Below, in pieces: positions 1-7,834 of a DNA stretch of 64,000 nt (position 1 is the stretch's first letter; each line of letters begins with the position of its first letter). Source of the stretch: Candidatus Devosia phytovorans (lineage in GTDB: Bacteria > Pseudomonadota > Alphaproteobacteria > Rhizobiales > Devosiaceae); the NCBI GenBank assembly GCA_029202405.1, contig CP119312.1, forward strand, positions 2,981,001 through 3,045,000, read 5' to 3'. The notes beneath the pieces are model-generated. The model was not told where the DNA came from, did no database searches, and saw only the letters and a program-made list of their open reading frames with translations. The position numbers and the translations under genes were made by a program.

Positions 1-4
1 ACCC

Positions 5-1438
5 CTAACCGTCGAGCTTAGGCAGTTGGTAGACTGTGGGAGCCAACCTTGGCGGCGTCGACAACAACGCAAAAGCCAACCGGGGCAAGACCGCGGCAAT
101 GGTCGCCTTGTGGAAGTGCTGGAGGTCGCGGGCGTCTTTCTGACGCAACCAGTACAGACGGGACCTCGTCTCTCCCGAGAGTACGCGGGCGACATTTGGA
201 AGGTGCACGAGCACGTTGTTGACGAGGTGAGACCAGTTCTTCGCCAAGGCGGAGGCGAGCAAGATGTCGGTCACTTCCTGGATTTCTTCGGCAGCTCCCT
301 CGTCGTACTCGAGCACTTTGTGCAACCACGACAGAACCTGCCATACGCCGTTCCTAAGCATCCAATGCACACCAGATCCTCCCACGCTGTGAGCGACGAC
401 TGACAATTCCCTCAGATAGCCATGCTGCTCCTCCCCTGAAGCAACTGCAGATCGGATCGCGGTGAGCTCCTCGCCACACTTTGCGCCAACCTGAGCTTGC
501 AGTGAATTCGCATAGCGCTCGACCCCACCGCGAGCGCGCTCTTCGCGAGTAAGCAGCACGACGTCGGCCGACACCATGGATCGCTGCCAAATGTTAGCGA
601 TGCGTCTCGAAGTAGTCAGCTTTGGCAAAAGAGAAAGCTCGACGAGTCGCAACGCGCCAGCCCGCTCGCTATCGCGAAGGCACTGTCCGTCGATCGCGAG
701 GATCCGCCCACCGGCGTTGAAATAGAGATCCTGGAAGCCCTGTTGATCCAGAGCTCCAAGCGCCTCGGCGTCAGTGAGCCAGACGTGGTGGAAGCCCTTC
801 TCTTGGTAATAGCTCTCCCGACGCCCAATAACGTGCTGATAGGCGGTGCGAAGCTGGACATCGAGGGCAAGACGAGCGGCCGAGTGAACCGCAGAAACGT
901 CAGGGCGCGTGGAGCGCCGATCTCCGGGCACAGCCAACTGCTCCACTTCGACATGACTGAAGTCTGGGGCCGCCTCCAAGCATTTCGCCAGAATGAGCTT
1001 GAGATGGGCGTGCCGCTCCCCCTCCTGTACGCCGCCGTACTTCGCCCAGTTTGCGTGGCTTGTGCCTTGGTCCCGCAAAGGGCAAGCCACATCGCTGGGC
1101 ACATGAACGAAAAAGGCCGCGTCTGCACAACCGGGATAGTTGTGATGCGCATGAATCTTCAGCGGCTGACCGCACTGAGGGCAAAAATATGAGTTGCTTC
1201 CCACGGCGGCTTTCTTCGCTTCTGCGATGCGCAAGGCAGAAAATCCAGCTTGGGACAGCGGGTCCAAGACGACTGAGGTGGGAAGCAACGTCTCGTTGCC
1301 GTATTCATCGCGCTCGATCACCGAAGTGATCGAGCGCTCAACCTTGCGACGTGCGTTGAGGCGAGACTGAAGATGCTGGCCAAGTGTGTTGGCCGCTGGC
1401 TTGGCCAGAAGCGGGTTTGCCTTTCGGAACTTGCTCAT
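5..1438 (-). CDS. CoiA-like zinc-ribbon nuclease-fold protein, function unknown
   Basis: This is a 477-aa protein with a complete reading frame; its stop lies 5 bases from the window edge. A four-cysteine cluster (C86, C89, C104, C119) resembles a zinc ribbon. It is followed by a segment resembling the restriction-endonuclease-like fold of competence protein CoiA: Glu141/His143 in a helix, then RPD ending at D180, then an LDVQ strand (D193, Q195), then a helix leading into a HVWLTD strand. That matches a D-x-Q variant of the PD-(D/E)XK core. The rest (about 230-477) is mostly helical with no motif I recognise. It lies 11 bp after the AAA+ ATPase gene on the same strand, so the two are probably co-transcribed. 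It may belong to the DUF6035 family, but I cannot confirm that. A role in DNA cleavage or defence is inferred. Confidence 0.6.
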   Translation of the reverse strand: MSKFRKANPLLAKPAANTLGQHLQSRLNARRKVERSITSVIERDEYGNETLLPTSVVLDPLSQAGFSALRIAEAKKAAVGSNSYFCPQCGQPLKIHAHHNYPGCADAAFFVHVPSDVACPLRDQGTSHANWAKYGGVQEGERHAHLKLILAKCLEAAPDFSHVEVEQLAVPGDRRSTRPDVSAVHSAARLALDVQLRTAYQHVIGRRESYYQEKGFHHVWLTDAEALGALDQQGFQDLYFNAGGRILAIDGQCLRDSERAGALRLVELSLLPKLTTSRRIANIWQRSMVSADVVLLTREERARGGVERYANSLQAQVGAKCGEELTAIRSAVASGEEQHGYLRELSVVAHSVGGSGVHWMLRNGVWQVLSWLHKVLEYDEGAAEEIQEVTDILLASALAKNWSHLVNNVLVHLPNVARVLSGETRSRLYWLRQKDARDLQHFHKATIAAVLPRLAFALLSTPPRLAPTVYQLPKLDG

Positions 1439-1449
1439 GGTGCCGGTCC

Positions 1450-2634
1450 TCAGTTGAACCGGGGACGCGACTTGGTCGCGGCCGCCGCATCGAGGGCTTT
1501 GTGGAGCTTGCGGAGGCTCCTGATGCGACCTGCCTCATAAGCCTCGAACAGCGCCGCCGCCAGTTCGGGTTCGAGCCCACGCGTCACAACCTCTTTGGCA
1601 ACGATCTGCGCCATGGCATCTGCGTCTGGCTGCTCAACCCTGATGATCTTGCACCGGTCGCGCAGGGGCGCGGCGATGCGACTGATATCGTTCGCAAGCA
1701 GGATCCAGTTGAGATGGCTGAGATCGATTTCAGCCTGAAGAAAGCTATCCATATGGCGCGACGCGCTCGCCTTCGACAGCAAACCGATCAGGGCCTCGGT
1801 GGGAGTGTCACTCCCTCCCCGGGATACATCACGCAGCTTGTCCAGCTCATCAACGATGACCAACAGGTTTGCAACGCGGCTATCAGCCAACGCCCTCAGC
1901 AGCTCCGACGGCCGTGAGCTGGAAAACACAGAATCGGCGCTGATCAAAGCGGTGGTCGTGGTCAAAGACGAAGCGTCGAGATAGAGCACCGGCAAATTGG
2001 CGAGCTTAGCGTAGCGCTCAATCAGATCGGACTTGCCGCACCCAGGCTCGCCCACAATCAGGATCGGGACGGACTGAAGCCAAAAGGCGCCACGCGACAT
2101 CGCCAGCAATGCGCTTTCCCGCAGCGCCTCGATTGCCGCTGCCAGATGCGGGGCCCGTTCGAACAAGGTCGCAGCGATCTCATCGATTCCATGCCGCGTG
2201 CTTGGCCCGCCCAAAGTGAACGTTTCGGCGAGACGGTACTGGAGCTCACGTGCTTCGCGAGCGTGACGCCGCTCATGACTGTCGCCTCCGGTACCGAACC
2301 CATGCTTTTCGGGTTCCGCGCAGAGCTGGATGATTGCAGCGTTGTTGGTCCCGTCCCGGTAGAGACGGGGCTTACCGCGCGGGGGTGTCTGAGCCATCAC
2401 CTCGAACATGAAGATATCGGCCCGCTTGCTCTCATTGGTCGAAACCACCTCGCGCCGGATCGGTCCGGGCGGTCCAAGGTCGCTCTCATCGACTTCTTCG
2501 AACTCGTCGTCAGCCTGAACGATGTCGGGCGGATTATCATTTTCCTTGTCATGGGGCGCGAACAGCTTCTCCTCCGGGAACAGTTCAGGATGAATGCGGG
2601 TGATCTTGGAATTGGTCTTCTTAGGGTTCGTCAT
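1450..2634 (-). CDS. AAA+ ATPase with a Lon-like ATPase module, no protease domain
   Basis: The protein is 394 aa from the chosen ATG at 2634; a 16-codon in-frame extension reaches 2682 but has no better ribosome site. Residues 1-150 are acidic and low in structure. Residues about 155-380 form a P-loop ATPase with Walker A GEPGCGKS (195-202), Walker B LLVIVDELDK (257-266), and a Lon-like sensor region (NWILLANDISRI, then APLRDRCKIIRV). The Lon catalytic Ser-Lys protease domain is absent. It precedes the CoiA-like nuclease gene by 11 bp, which suggests an ATPase-effector pair. Such pairs are common in mobile-element cargo and defence loci, but the specific function is unknown. Confidence 0.7.
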   Translation of the reverse strand: MTNPKKTNSKITRIHPELFPEEKLFAPHDKENDNPPDIVQADDEFEEVDESDLGPPGPIRREVVSTNESKRADIFMFEVMAQTPPRGKPRLYRDGTNNAAIIQLCAEPEKHGFGTGGDSHERRHAREARELQYRLAETFTLGGPSTRHGIDEIAATLFERAPHLAAAIEALRESALLAMSRGAFWLQSVPILIVGEPGCGKSDLIERYAKLANLPVLYLDASSLTTTTALISADSVFSSSRPSELLRALADSRVANLLVIVDELDKLRDVSRGGSDTPTEALIGLLSKASASRHMDSFLQAEIDLSHLNWILLANDISRIAAPLRDRCKIIRVEQPDADAMAQIVAKEVVTRGLEPELAAALFEAYEAGRIRSLRKLHKALDAAAATKSRPRFN

Positions 2635-2765
2635 TTCTCGAACTTTCGCAGGACCGCGCTCGCCGCGGCGCCCTGGGCGCACGGTCGGCAGTCGTTGATG
2701 TCTGGTGTGTGTGCAGGCGTCCCGGATGGTGGCGTTACCGCTCCCGGGGACCGAGGCACTTCTCG

Positions 2766-2897
2766 CTAGATCAGCGGAGCCTCAGCGTGGGTGCCGTTCC
2801 CGCAAGGCCAATGATGGCTGCGGGAAACAACAGGCATGCCGAAGAACGGGAAATGGTTGCGGCGAATCTTGTCGCGGCGATAGGTAAGGTTAGCCAT
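2766..2897 (-). CDS. Small 43-aa basic ORF with a strong ribosome site
   Basis: This ORF is short (ATG at 2897, stop TAG at 2766-2768). It is preceded on the minus strand by AGGAG about 8 bases before the ATG, a much better Shine-Dalgarno than its two larger neighbours have. The product begins MANLTYRRDKIRR and is rich in Arg and His, with no transmembrane segment or known motif. It lies 131 bp upstream of the AAA+ ATPase on the same strand and could be the first gene of that transcript. It could also be chance, since only the ribosome site supports it. Confidence 0.35.
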   Translation of the reverse strand: MANLTYRRDKIRRNHFPFFGMPVVSRSHHWPCGNGTHAEAPLI

Positions 2898-3084
2898 GGC
2901 GGCTTCTCCTGTATGTGCAGGTTGATAGCCGCCTGGTCAGGCCGTCAGTCCGGGTTCCAGCCGGTCTGGCGGCCGCTTTGTTCATGCGGCCAGTCGATGC
3001 TCATCGACGCATTAAAGGTGAGTCCTTGCCGCCGTTCTGTCCAGCATGGTATCGACGGCTTGGTTAACGGCAGAGCGGCGCAGT

Positions 3085-3120
3085 TGTGATACAAACTGTG
3101 CTACAAACTGTGATACAGGC
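3085..3120. repeat. Three tandem 12-bp repeats near the tRNA-Gly fragment
   Basis: Three contiguous 12-mers are present: TGTGATACAAAC, TGTGCTACAAAC and TGTGATACAGGC. They end 51 bp before the tRNA-Gly 3' fragment. Short direct repeats next to an attachment core are typical of arm-type binding sites for tyrosine integrases or excisionases, which is the likely reading here. They are too short and contiguous for CRISPR. Apart from these repeats and the tRNA fragment, the stretch 2898-3242 holds no gene that I can see. Confidence 0.6.
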
Positions 3121-3170
3121 ACAATCCGATGGGGCTAAAACCCCTTGAAATCCAGTCTTTTTGGATTCCA

Positions 3171-3193
3171 TTCGATTCCCTTCACCCGCTCCA
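3171..3193 (+). other. tRNA-Gly 3'-end fragment (putative attR)
   Basis: The 23 nt match the T-loop, 3' T-stem, 3' acceptor strand (CACCCGC), discriminator T and CCA of a bacterial tRNA-Gly. The bases upstream do not form the 5' half of the T-stem, the anticodon arm or the acceptor partner (GCGGGTG), so this is not a tRNA gene. A lone 3' end is the expected product of integration into a tRNA-Gly gene. The original gene would lie left of the window on the plus strand. Confidence 0.65.
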
Positions 3194-3242
3194 GCTCTTT
3201 CCCTTGATGCCTGGCGCCAAACGCTGTTTGTGTGCAGAGCCC

Positions 3243-3923
3243 TTATAAAGGGACCGGCTCACCGTCGTAGCTCCAATGCAGGCCGCTTTGTGCCTGCGTC
3301 GCGGTTTCGATGACTGCGCGCATGCCGGCGACCGATTCCTTTGGCGTCAGGTCGCCTTCAAAATCGCTCATGCGGGTCTTCACACGACCGGGGCGCAGGG
3401 AGAGGCAGGTGGCCCCCCAGTCCTTCCAGTCGATCGACAGATTGCGCCACATCTGCACCAGCGCGGCCTTGGAGGCGCGATAGGCGAACTGACGGGGATT
3501 TTTGTAGGTGCTGGAAGCAGCAAGAGTTGAGACTGCGGCCAGGATCTTGCGGTCGCCGAGGCGCAGGTTCGGCTCCAGTAGCGCGGCCAGATGCAGCGGG
3601 GCGAAGGTATTGGTGAGCAGGACATGCTCCCACTCTTCGGTGGTCATCTCTTCGGGCGATAGCCCCGCAGCACCACCAACACCAGCGTTGAGAATGACGA
3701 CGTCGAGCGGCCGACCCTTGAGGCGGGTGGCGATGTCGGCGGCGCTGGCATCGTTCATGGCGTCATAGCGAAATTCGCTGACGTCCATGCCGAGATAGGC
3801 AAAATCCTTTGGGGCCAGCGGCGTGCGATTGGCCACGATGACCTGCCAGCCGGCGTCGGCATATTGCTTGGCGAATTCGAGGCCAATGCCGCGATTGGCG
3901 CCGGTGATAAAGACTGATGGCAT
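3243..3923 (-). CDS. SDR family NAD(P)-dependent oxidoreductase
   Basis: The protein is 226 aa from the ATG at 3923, which has GGAGG 7 bases upstream; a 7-codon extension would start inside the previous gene. It is a classical short-chain dehydrogenase/reductase: N-terminal Rossmann motif TGANRGIG, NAG strand in LNAGVGG, catalytic serine region STLAASS, and active-site YRASK. It lies 14 bp downstream of a paralogous SDR (3938-4615) in the same orientation. Both are probably expressed from the promoter region carrying the TGGTATACC sites at 4649 and 4757. The substrate is unknown; the context suggests reduction or oxidation of a catabolic intermediate. Confidence 0.85.
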   Translation of the reverse strand: MPSVFITGANRGIGLEFAKQYADAGWQVIVANRTPLAPKDFAYLGMDVSEFRYDAMNDASAADIATRLKGRPLDVVILNAGVGGAAGLSPEEMTTEEWEHVLLTNTFAPLHLAALLEPNLRLGDRKILAAVSTLAASSTYKNPRQFAYRASKAALVQMWRNLSIDWKDWGATCLSLRPGRVKTRMSDFEGDLTPKESVAGMRAVIETATQAQSGLHWSYDGEPVPL

Positions 3924-3937
3924 GGTTTTTCCTCCGC

Positions 3938-4615
3938 TCACCAAGGCACGTTGGTGCCGTCATAGCCGATGATACGGCCCGCATCGGCGAGGGTCAGACC
4001 CTCCACGACTTTCTTGAGACCGGCGACGCTGGTCTCGACGGTGATGCCGCGATATTGAGTCATCTCCGTTGCCACCATGCCGGGGCGGATCAGCCCGGTG
4101 GTAATGCTCTCGGGCGCCCATTCCAGCGCCAGTGCACGCCAAGAAGCGTTAAGGGCGGTCTTGGAGGCGCGATAGGTATATTGCGTCGCCCAGTCGTTGG
4201 CGGTGATCGAACTCATCAGGCTCGACATGGCGAGCGCGATCTTGCGCTCGCTGGCCAGGATATTGGGCTTGAGCGCTGTCGCCAGGGCGAAGGGCGCTAT
4301 GGTGTTGGTGCGGATGACCTTGAGGAAATCCGCCCGGGTTACTTCGGCTGGCTTGGCCTCGAGGTTGATGGCGATGCCCGCATTGGCGATCAGCACATCC
4401 ACGGGCCGACCGGCGAGGCTGCTCACCAGGGCCGCTATCGAGGCGCTGTCGGTGGCTTCGAGCGGCAAAACTGTGGTGTTGGGGAAACCGGCAAGCTCAG
4501 TAGCGGCAGAGACCTCACGGGCCGTGCCGATGACGGACCAGCCGTCATGCGAGAACTGGCGCGCCAGTTCCAGGCCGATGCCGCGATTGGCACCGGAAAT
4601 CAGAAGAGTTGGCAT
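3938..4615 (-). CDS. SDR family oxidoreductase, paralogue of its neighbour
   Basis: The protein is 225 aa from the ATG at 4615. A longer start at 4648 is possible but would overlap the operator-like TGGTATACC at 4649. Motifs are SGANRGIG at the N-terminus, NAGIA, a serine stretch (MSSLMSS) and catalytic YRASK. It resembles the downstream SDR (3243-3923), with the same length and the same YRASK context, which indicates tandem duplication. It is divergently transcribed from the ABC transporter at 4822. The shared intergenic region has two TGGTATACC palindromes, so GntR-type control of both sides is likely. The reaction partner is not identifiable. Confidence 0.85.
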   Translation of the reverse strand: MPTLLISGANRGIGLELARQFSHDGWSVIGTAREVSAATELAGFPNTTVLPLEATDSASIAALVSSLAGRPVDVLIANAGIAINLEAKPAEVTRADFLKVIRTNTIAPFALATALKPNILASERKIALAMSSLMSSITANDWATQYTYRASKTALNASWRALALEWAPESITTGLIRPGMVATEMTQYRGITVETSVAGLKKVVEGLTLADAGRIIGYDGTNVPW

Positions 4616-4648
4616 TGAAATGTGGCCCAAACAGAAATGGCACATCAC

Positions 4649-4658
4649 TGGTATACCG
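4649..4658. promoter_or_regulatory. Operator-like palindrome, regulon site A
   Basis: TGGTATACCG matches nine of ten bases of the palindrome TGGTATACCA seen perfectly at 39391. It lies between the divergent SDR and ABC transporter genes, close to the SDR start. GntR/FCD regulators typically bind such GT-N-AC palindromes, and two FCD regulators are encoded in the window. Confidence 0.6.
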
Positions 4659-4756
4659 TACGCAAGGACCTATCAAGTGGCTTGCACAAAAATTGTGTCC
4701 GATCCAAGTTTGCTCACATAGAGAGCATTTCGGCCTTGGCAAGTTTGGCGTACGCT

Positions 4757-4792
4757 TGGTATACCTTTGGCATTGGCATGTTCGGAATGCCA
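4757..4792. promoter_or_regulatory. Operator-like palindromes, regulon site B
   Basis: TGGTATACCT lies at 4757-4766. Just downstream is an inverted repeat TGGCAT (4774-4779) and ATGCCA (4787-4792) with a 7-base gap. The pair sits 30-65 bases before the ABC ATPase start, where a repressor could block its promoter. A similar TGGCAT/ATGCCA inverted repeat occurs before the binding-protein gene at 13547. Confidence 0.55.
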
Positions 4793-4821
4793 CCATCAAG
4801 CGATAAAGGCAGCCCCTTCCC

Positions 4822-5670
4822 ATGCTCGCTGTTTCGGAGCCGCCAAACGGCACTACCACCGCCTACCAGCCTGACACCTTGCCCAAGACATTGATTGAAC
4901 TCAATCATGTCGGCGTGACGTTCCCGACCCGCAGCGGCGCCCCGGTCGTCGCGGTGGACGATTTCTCCCTCAAGATCGACCGCGAGGAAATCGTGTCCCT
5001 GGTTGGGCCATCGGGCTGTGGCAAGTCGACAGTGCTGCGCATGCTCGCGGGCCTGCTGAAGCCAACGACAGGCGATGTGTGGATCGGTGGCGACCAGCGC
5101 CGGCGCGGGTTCTCGGAAGTTGCCATCGTCTTCCAGCGCGCCACCCTGCTGCCGTGGCTGACCATCATGAAAAACGTGCTCTACCCGGTGCGCGTGCTCA
5201 ACGGCCGCGCCACAGCCGAGGACAAGGCGCGGGCGCAGGAGCTGCTCGAACTCGTCGGCCTGGCCGACATGGCCGAGCGCATGCCCAATGAACTTTCGGG
5301 CGGCATGCAGCAACGCGCCGCGATCGCGCGGAGCCTGATCCTCGATCCCAAAATCCTGCTGATGGACGAACCCTTCGGCGCGCTGGATGCCCTGACCCGG
5401 GAAGACCTGCAGCTCGACCTGCTCGACATTCATGCCCGGACGCGGAAGACCATCCTGCTCGTTACCCACTCGATCAACGAGGCCGTACTGCTGTCCGATC
5501 GCGTGGCCGTCATGTCGGCCCGCCCCGGCCGCATGCAGGATCTCATCACCATCGACGTGCCCAAGCCGCGCAGCCACGAGAGCGCCGCGCTGCCCGCCTT
5601 CATCGAATATTCCAAACGCATCCGCGACGACATCTTTGGCCCCCGCGCCCGCCGGAATTCCGCATCATGA
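4822..5670 (+). CDS. ABC transporter ATP-binding protein, SsuB/TauB/ThiZ type
   Basis: This 282-aa nucleotide-binding subunit energises an importer of the nitrate/sulfonate/taurine/NMT1 group. Walker A is GPSGCGKST, the Q-loop follows in IVFQRATLLPW, the signature is LSGGMQQR, Walker B is LLMDEPFGALD, and the switch histidine is in VTHSINEA. The PWLTIMKN-type segment is typical of this subgroup. Its stop overlaps the permease start by 4 bp. The matching binding protein is probably the one at 7835, because no solute receptor adjoins this pair. The promoter region has two TGGTATACC palindromes. The substrate cannot be read from the ATPase. Confidence 0.88.
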   Translation: MLAVSEPPNGTTTAYQPDTLPKTLIELNHVGVTFPTRSGAPVVAVDDFSLKIDREEIVSLVGPSGCGKSTVLRMLAGLLKPTTGDVWIGGDQRRRGFSEVAIVFQRATLLPWLTIMKNVLYPVRVLNGRATAEDKARAQELLELVGLADMAERMPNELSGGMQQRAAIARSLILDPKILLMDEPFGALDALTREDLQLDLLDIHARTRKTILLVTHSINEAVLLSDRVAVMSARPGRMQDLITIDVPKPRSHESAALPAFIEYSKRIRDDIFGPRARRNSAS

Positions 5671-6437
5671 CCGCCACGCAACGCCGCATCGTCCTGCCGC
5701 TCATCACCTTCGCGCTGTTCATTGCGCTCTGGCAGATCATCTGCTGGGGGCTGAAGGTGCCGATCTACCTGATGCCGTCGCCGATCGACATTTTCAACGG
5801 CGGCATGCGGCTGGGGCCGGCACTGTTCAGCAATACGGCCGAGACGCTCACCACCATCCTGTTTGGCTTTACCCTGTCCTGCCTGATCGGCATTCCGCTC
5901 GGGGTGATCGTGTCGGTCAACCGGCTGACGTCGGAAGCGATCTATCCGCTGATCGTCTTTCTCAATGCCATCCCCATCGTCGCCATTGCGCCGATCCTTG
6001 TCGTCATCTTCGGCACCGACATGACGGCACGACTGATCATCGTCACGCTGATTGCCTTCTTCCCCATCATGGTAGCGACAGCGAGCGGCATTCTGGATAC
6101 GCCCGATGAAATGCTGGATCTGGCACGGGTCGCCGGCGCCTCGCCGCTGACGGAAATCCTGACCGTACGGCTGCCGCACGCGGTTGCCTTCATCTTTGGC
6201 GGCTTGCGCATCGGCGTCACGGTTGCCGTGGTGGGCGCCGTGGTGGCGGAGTTCGTCAATGCCAACAAGGGGCTGGGTTTTCTTGTCACCTCGTCGACGG
6301 CGCAGTTTGCCATCCCTACGGCCATGGCCTGCGTGGTGATGCTCGCCCTGATCAGCGTACTGCTCTACGAAGGCGTCAATGTCGTGCACCGCACCTTCTT
6401 CGGCTGGTCGCTGCGCCAGGATGCCGGCAGCCACTGA
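5667..6437 (+). CDS. ABC transporter permease, SsuC/TauC/ThiX type
   Basis: This 256-aa inner-membrane permease has about six hydrophobic segments. An EAA loop (ARVAGASPLTEILTVRLPHA, about 153-172) contacts the ATPase. The start overlaps the ATPase stop (ATGA), as in tightly coupled transporter operons. A bidirectional hairpin terminator follows at 6456-6487. Together with the ATPase and, by inference, the binding protein at 7835, it would form a periplasmic-binding-protein-dependent importer. A second set with the same architecture lies at 13547-17079. Confidence 0.87.
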   Translation: MTATQRRIVLPLITFALFIALWQIICWGLKVPIYLMPSPIDIFNGGMRLGPALFSNTAETLTTILFGFTLSCLIGIPLGVIVSVNRLTSEAIYPLIVFLNAIPIVAIAPILVVIFGTDMTARLIIVTLIAFFPIMVATASGILDTPDEMLDLARVAGASPLTEILTVRLPHAVAFIFGGLRIGVTVAVVGAVVAEFVNANKGLGFLVTSSTAQFAIPTAMACVVMLALISVLLYEGVNVVHRTFFGWSLRQDAGSH

Positions 6438-6455
6438 GCCACAAGACTGCCAAAG

Positions 6456-6487
6456 AAAAAGGGGCGACCACTGCGGTCGCCCCTTTT
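6456..6487. terminator. Bidirectional rho-independent terminator
   Basis: The 9-bp perfect stem GGGGCGACC / GGTCGCCCC (6461-6469 and 6475-6483) has a 5-base loop. It is flanked by an A-run on the left and TTTT on the right, so it works on both strands. It separates the convergent permease (plus) and M20 hydrolase (minus) genes. Confidence 0.85.
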
Positions 6488-6502
6488 GCATGTCAACGCC
6501 GC

Positions 6503-7696
6503 CTAGTTGCGAACGTTGAGTTCCTGATCGACCAGGGACACCCAATAGGCAGAACCCAGGGTCAGCGCCTCGTCGTTGAAGTCGTAGCCCGGCATATGGT
6601 TGTTCTTCCACTTGGTGGGGTCGTCACCATTGCCCATCATGACATTGCAGCCCGGCCGCTTGAGCAGCATGAAGGCGAAATCGTCGCCCGCATTGATCGG
6701 CGGATTGTTGCCATCGACATTGTCGGCACCGACCAGTGCGGATGCCGCCGCAACGGCCACGGCGGTTTCCTCGGCAGTATTGATCAGTGCCGGGTAGCCG
6801 CGCTGGTAGTCGACATCAGCAGTGCACAGGCTCATGGCCGCGCAGGCATGAGCAATCTCGGTGAAGCGCTTTTCGACCAGGTCACGAACCTCGGGACGGT
6901 GCGAGCGGGTCGAGCCCTCGACCACGATCTCGGCCGGCATGACATTGTGGCTCGAACCGGCCTGGATGATACCGATGCTGAGCACGGCCGAGTCGATGGC
7001 CGCAATATTGCGCGACACGATGGTCTGCAGGCCAAGGATGAACTGCGCCAGCGCGATGGTGGCGTCGGTTGACTTTTCCGGCGCGCCGCCATGCCCACCC
7101 GTACCCTTGAAGGTGACCCGCCAGGTATCGGTGGCTGCCAGTTGCGGGCCGACCTTGGTGACAAACTTGCCGACCGGCAGACCGGGCTTGTTATGCAGCG
7201 AATAGACCGAGTCGCAGGGGAATTGCTCGAACAGGCCGTCGTCGATCATGGCTTGAGCACCAGCACCCCCCTCCTCCGCCGGTTGGAAAATGCAATGCAC
7301 TGTGCCGGCGAAATCTGGATTGTTGTGCATGTAGCGCGCAGCGCCCAGCAGCATGGCCGTATGCCCGTCATGGCCGCAGCCATGCATCTTGCCCGGAATC
7401 TTGGAGGCGTGGGCGAAGGTGTTGGTTTCGGTCATATTGAGCGCATCCATATCGGCGCGTAGGCCGAGGGCGCGCTGGCCGGGACGATTGCCCTTGATGG
7501 AAGCGACGATGCCAGTCTGGCCAAGGCCGCGGACGAAGGGAATGCCCCATTCGGTGAGCTTGTCGGCCACCACGCCCGAGGTGCGGACCTCTTCGTAGCA
7601 GGTCTCGGGGTACATGTGCAGATCGTGCCGGATGGCGATCATCTCTGCCTCATGCGCCTTGAGCGCCGTCATTACCTTTTCAACATCCATCATCAA
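6503..7696 (-). CDS. M20 family metallo-amidohydrolase (hippurate hydrolase/aminoacylase-like)
   Basis: The 397-aa protein is of usual length for the M20D amidohydrolase group, which cleaves N-acyl amino acids and related amides using a metal centre. Visible motifs are the first metal Asp in LRADMDAL, the CGHDGH cluster with its conserved Cys and His ligands, PAEEGG with the catalytic and metal-binding glutamates, and GTGGHGG in the dimerisation domain. There is no signal peptide, so it is cytoplasmic. The ATG at 7696 has AGAAGG about 8 bases upstream. It is divergent from the NMT1-type binding protein, and the shared region contains TGGTATGCCA at 7790. It probably hydrolyses an amide intermediate of the imported compound; the substrate is inferred only. 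Confidence 0.88.
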   Translation of the reverse strand: MMMDVEKVMTALKAHEAEMIAIRHDLHMYPETCYEEVRTSGVVADKLTEWGIPFVRGLGQTGIVASIKGNRPGQRALGLRADMDALNMTETNTFAHASKIPGKMHGCGHDGHTAMLLGAARYMHNNPDFAGTVHCIFQPAEEGGAGAQAMIDDGLFEQFPCDSVYSLHNKPGLPVGKFVTKVGPQLAATDTWRVTFKGTGGHGGAPEKSTDATIALAQFILGLQTIVSRNIAAIDSAVLSIGIIQAGSSHNVMPAEIVVEGSTRSHRPEVRDLVEKRFTEIAHACAAMSLCTADVDYQRGYPALINTAEETAVAVAAASALVGADNVDGNNPPINAGDDFAFMLLKRPGCNVMMGNGDDPTKWKNNHMPGYDFNDEALTLGSAYWVSLVDQELNVRN

Positions 7697-7789
7697 AACC
7701 TTCTAACAGCCCTTCAACAACGCACGAATTTTGGGCAACATGACATAGTGCCCAAAAATCCGCTAGACGATACACCTACGGTATTCTAT

Positions 7790-7799
7790 TGGTATGCCA
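7790..7799. promoter_or_regulatory. Operator-like palindrome, regulon site C
   Basis: TGGTATGCCA differs at one position from TGGTATACCA and is identical to site E at 12163. It lies 35 bases before the binding-protein start and in the same region as the divergent M20 hydrolase promoter. Confidence 0.55.
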
Positions 7800-7834
7800 G
7801 TTGCAACGAGAAGGCGACTGGAAGGGAACCGAAT

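Larger units (their letters stand above)
1..3193. mobile_element. Right end of a probable tRNA-Gly-integrated genomic element
   Basis: The stretch from the left window edge to the tRNA-Gly 3' fragment at 3171-3193 looks like the distal end of an integrated element. It carries two genes with no metabolic link to the rest of the window (a CoiA-like nuclease and a Lon-type AAA+ ATPase), a small ORF, and three tandem 12-bp repeats close to the tRNA fragment. Elements that integrate into a tRNA 3' end usually leave an intact tRNA on the integrase side and a short duplicate of the 3' end on the other side. No integrase gene is visible here; it and the intact tRNA-Gly would lie left of the window. 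The boundary is inferred, not proved. Confidence 0.55.

Noticed and set aside
3085..3120. CRISPR array
   Set aside because: The repeats are 12 bp, directly contiguous and without spacers, and no cas gene is present.
3171..3193. Complete tRNA-Gly gene
   Set aside because: Only the 3' T-arm/acceptor part is present. The 5' acceptor strand, D-arm and anticodon arm cannot be found upstream.
5430..6611. 393-aa minus-strand ORF
   Set aside because: It overlaps the clearly coding ABC permease and ATPase. Its composition (Arg/Gln/Asp/His runs) is typical antisense shadow of GC-rich DNA.
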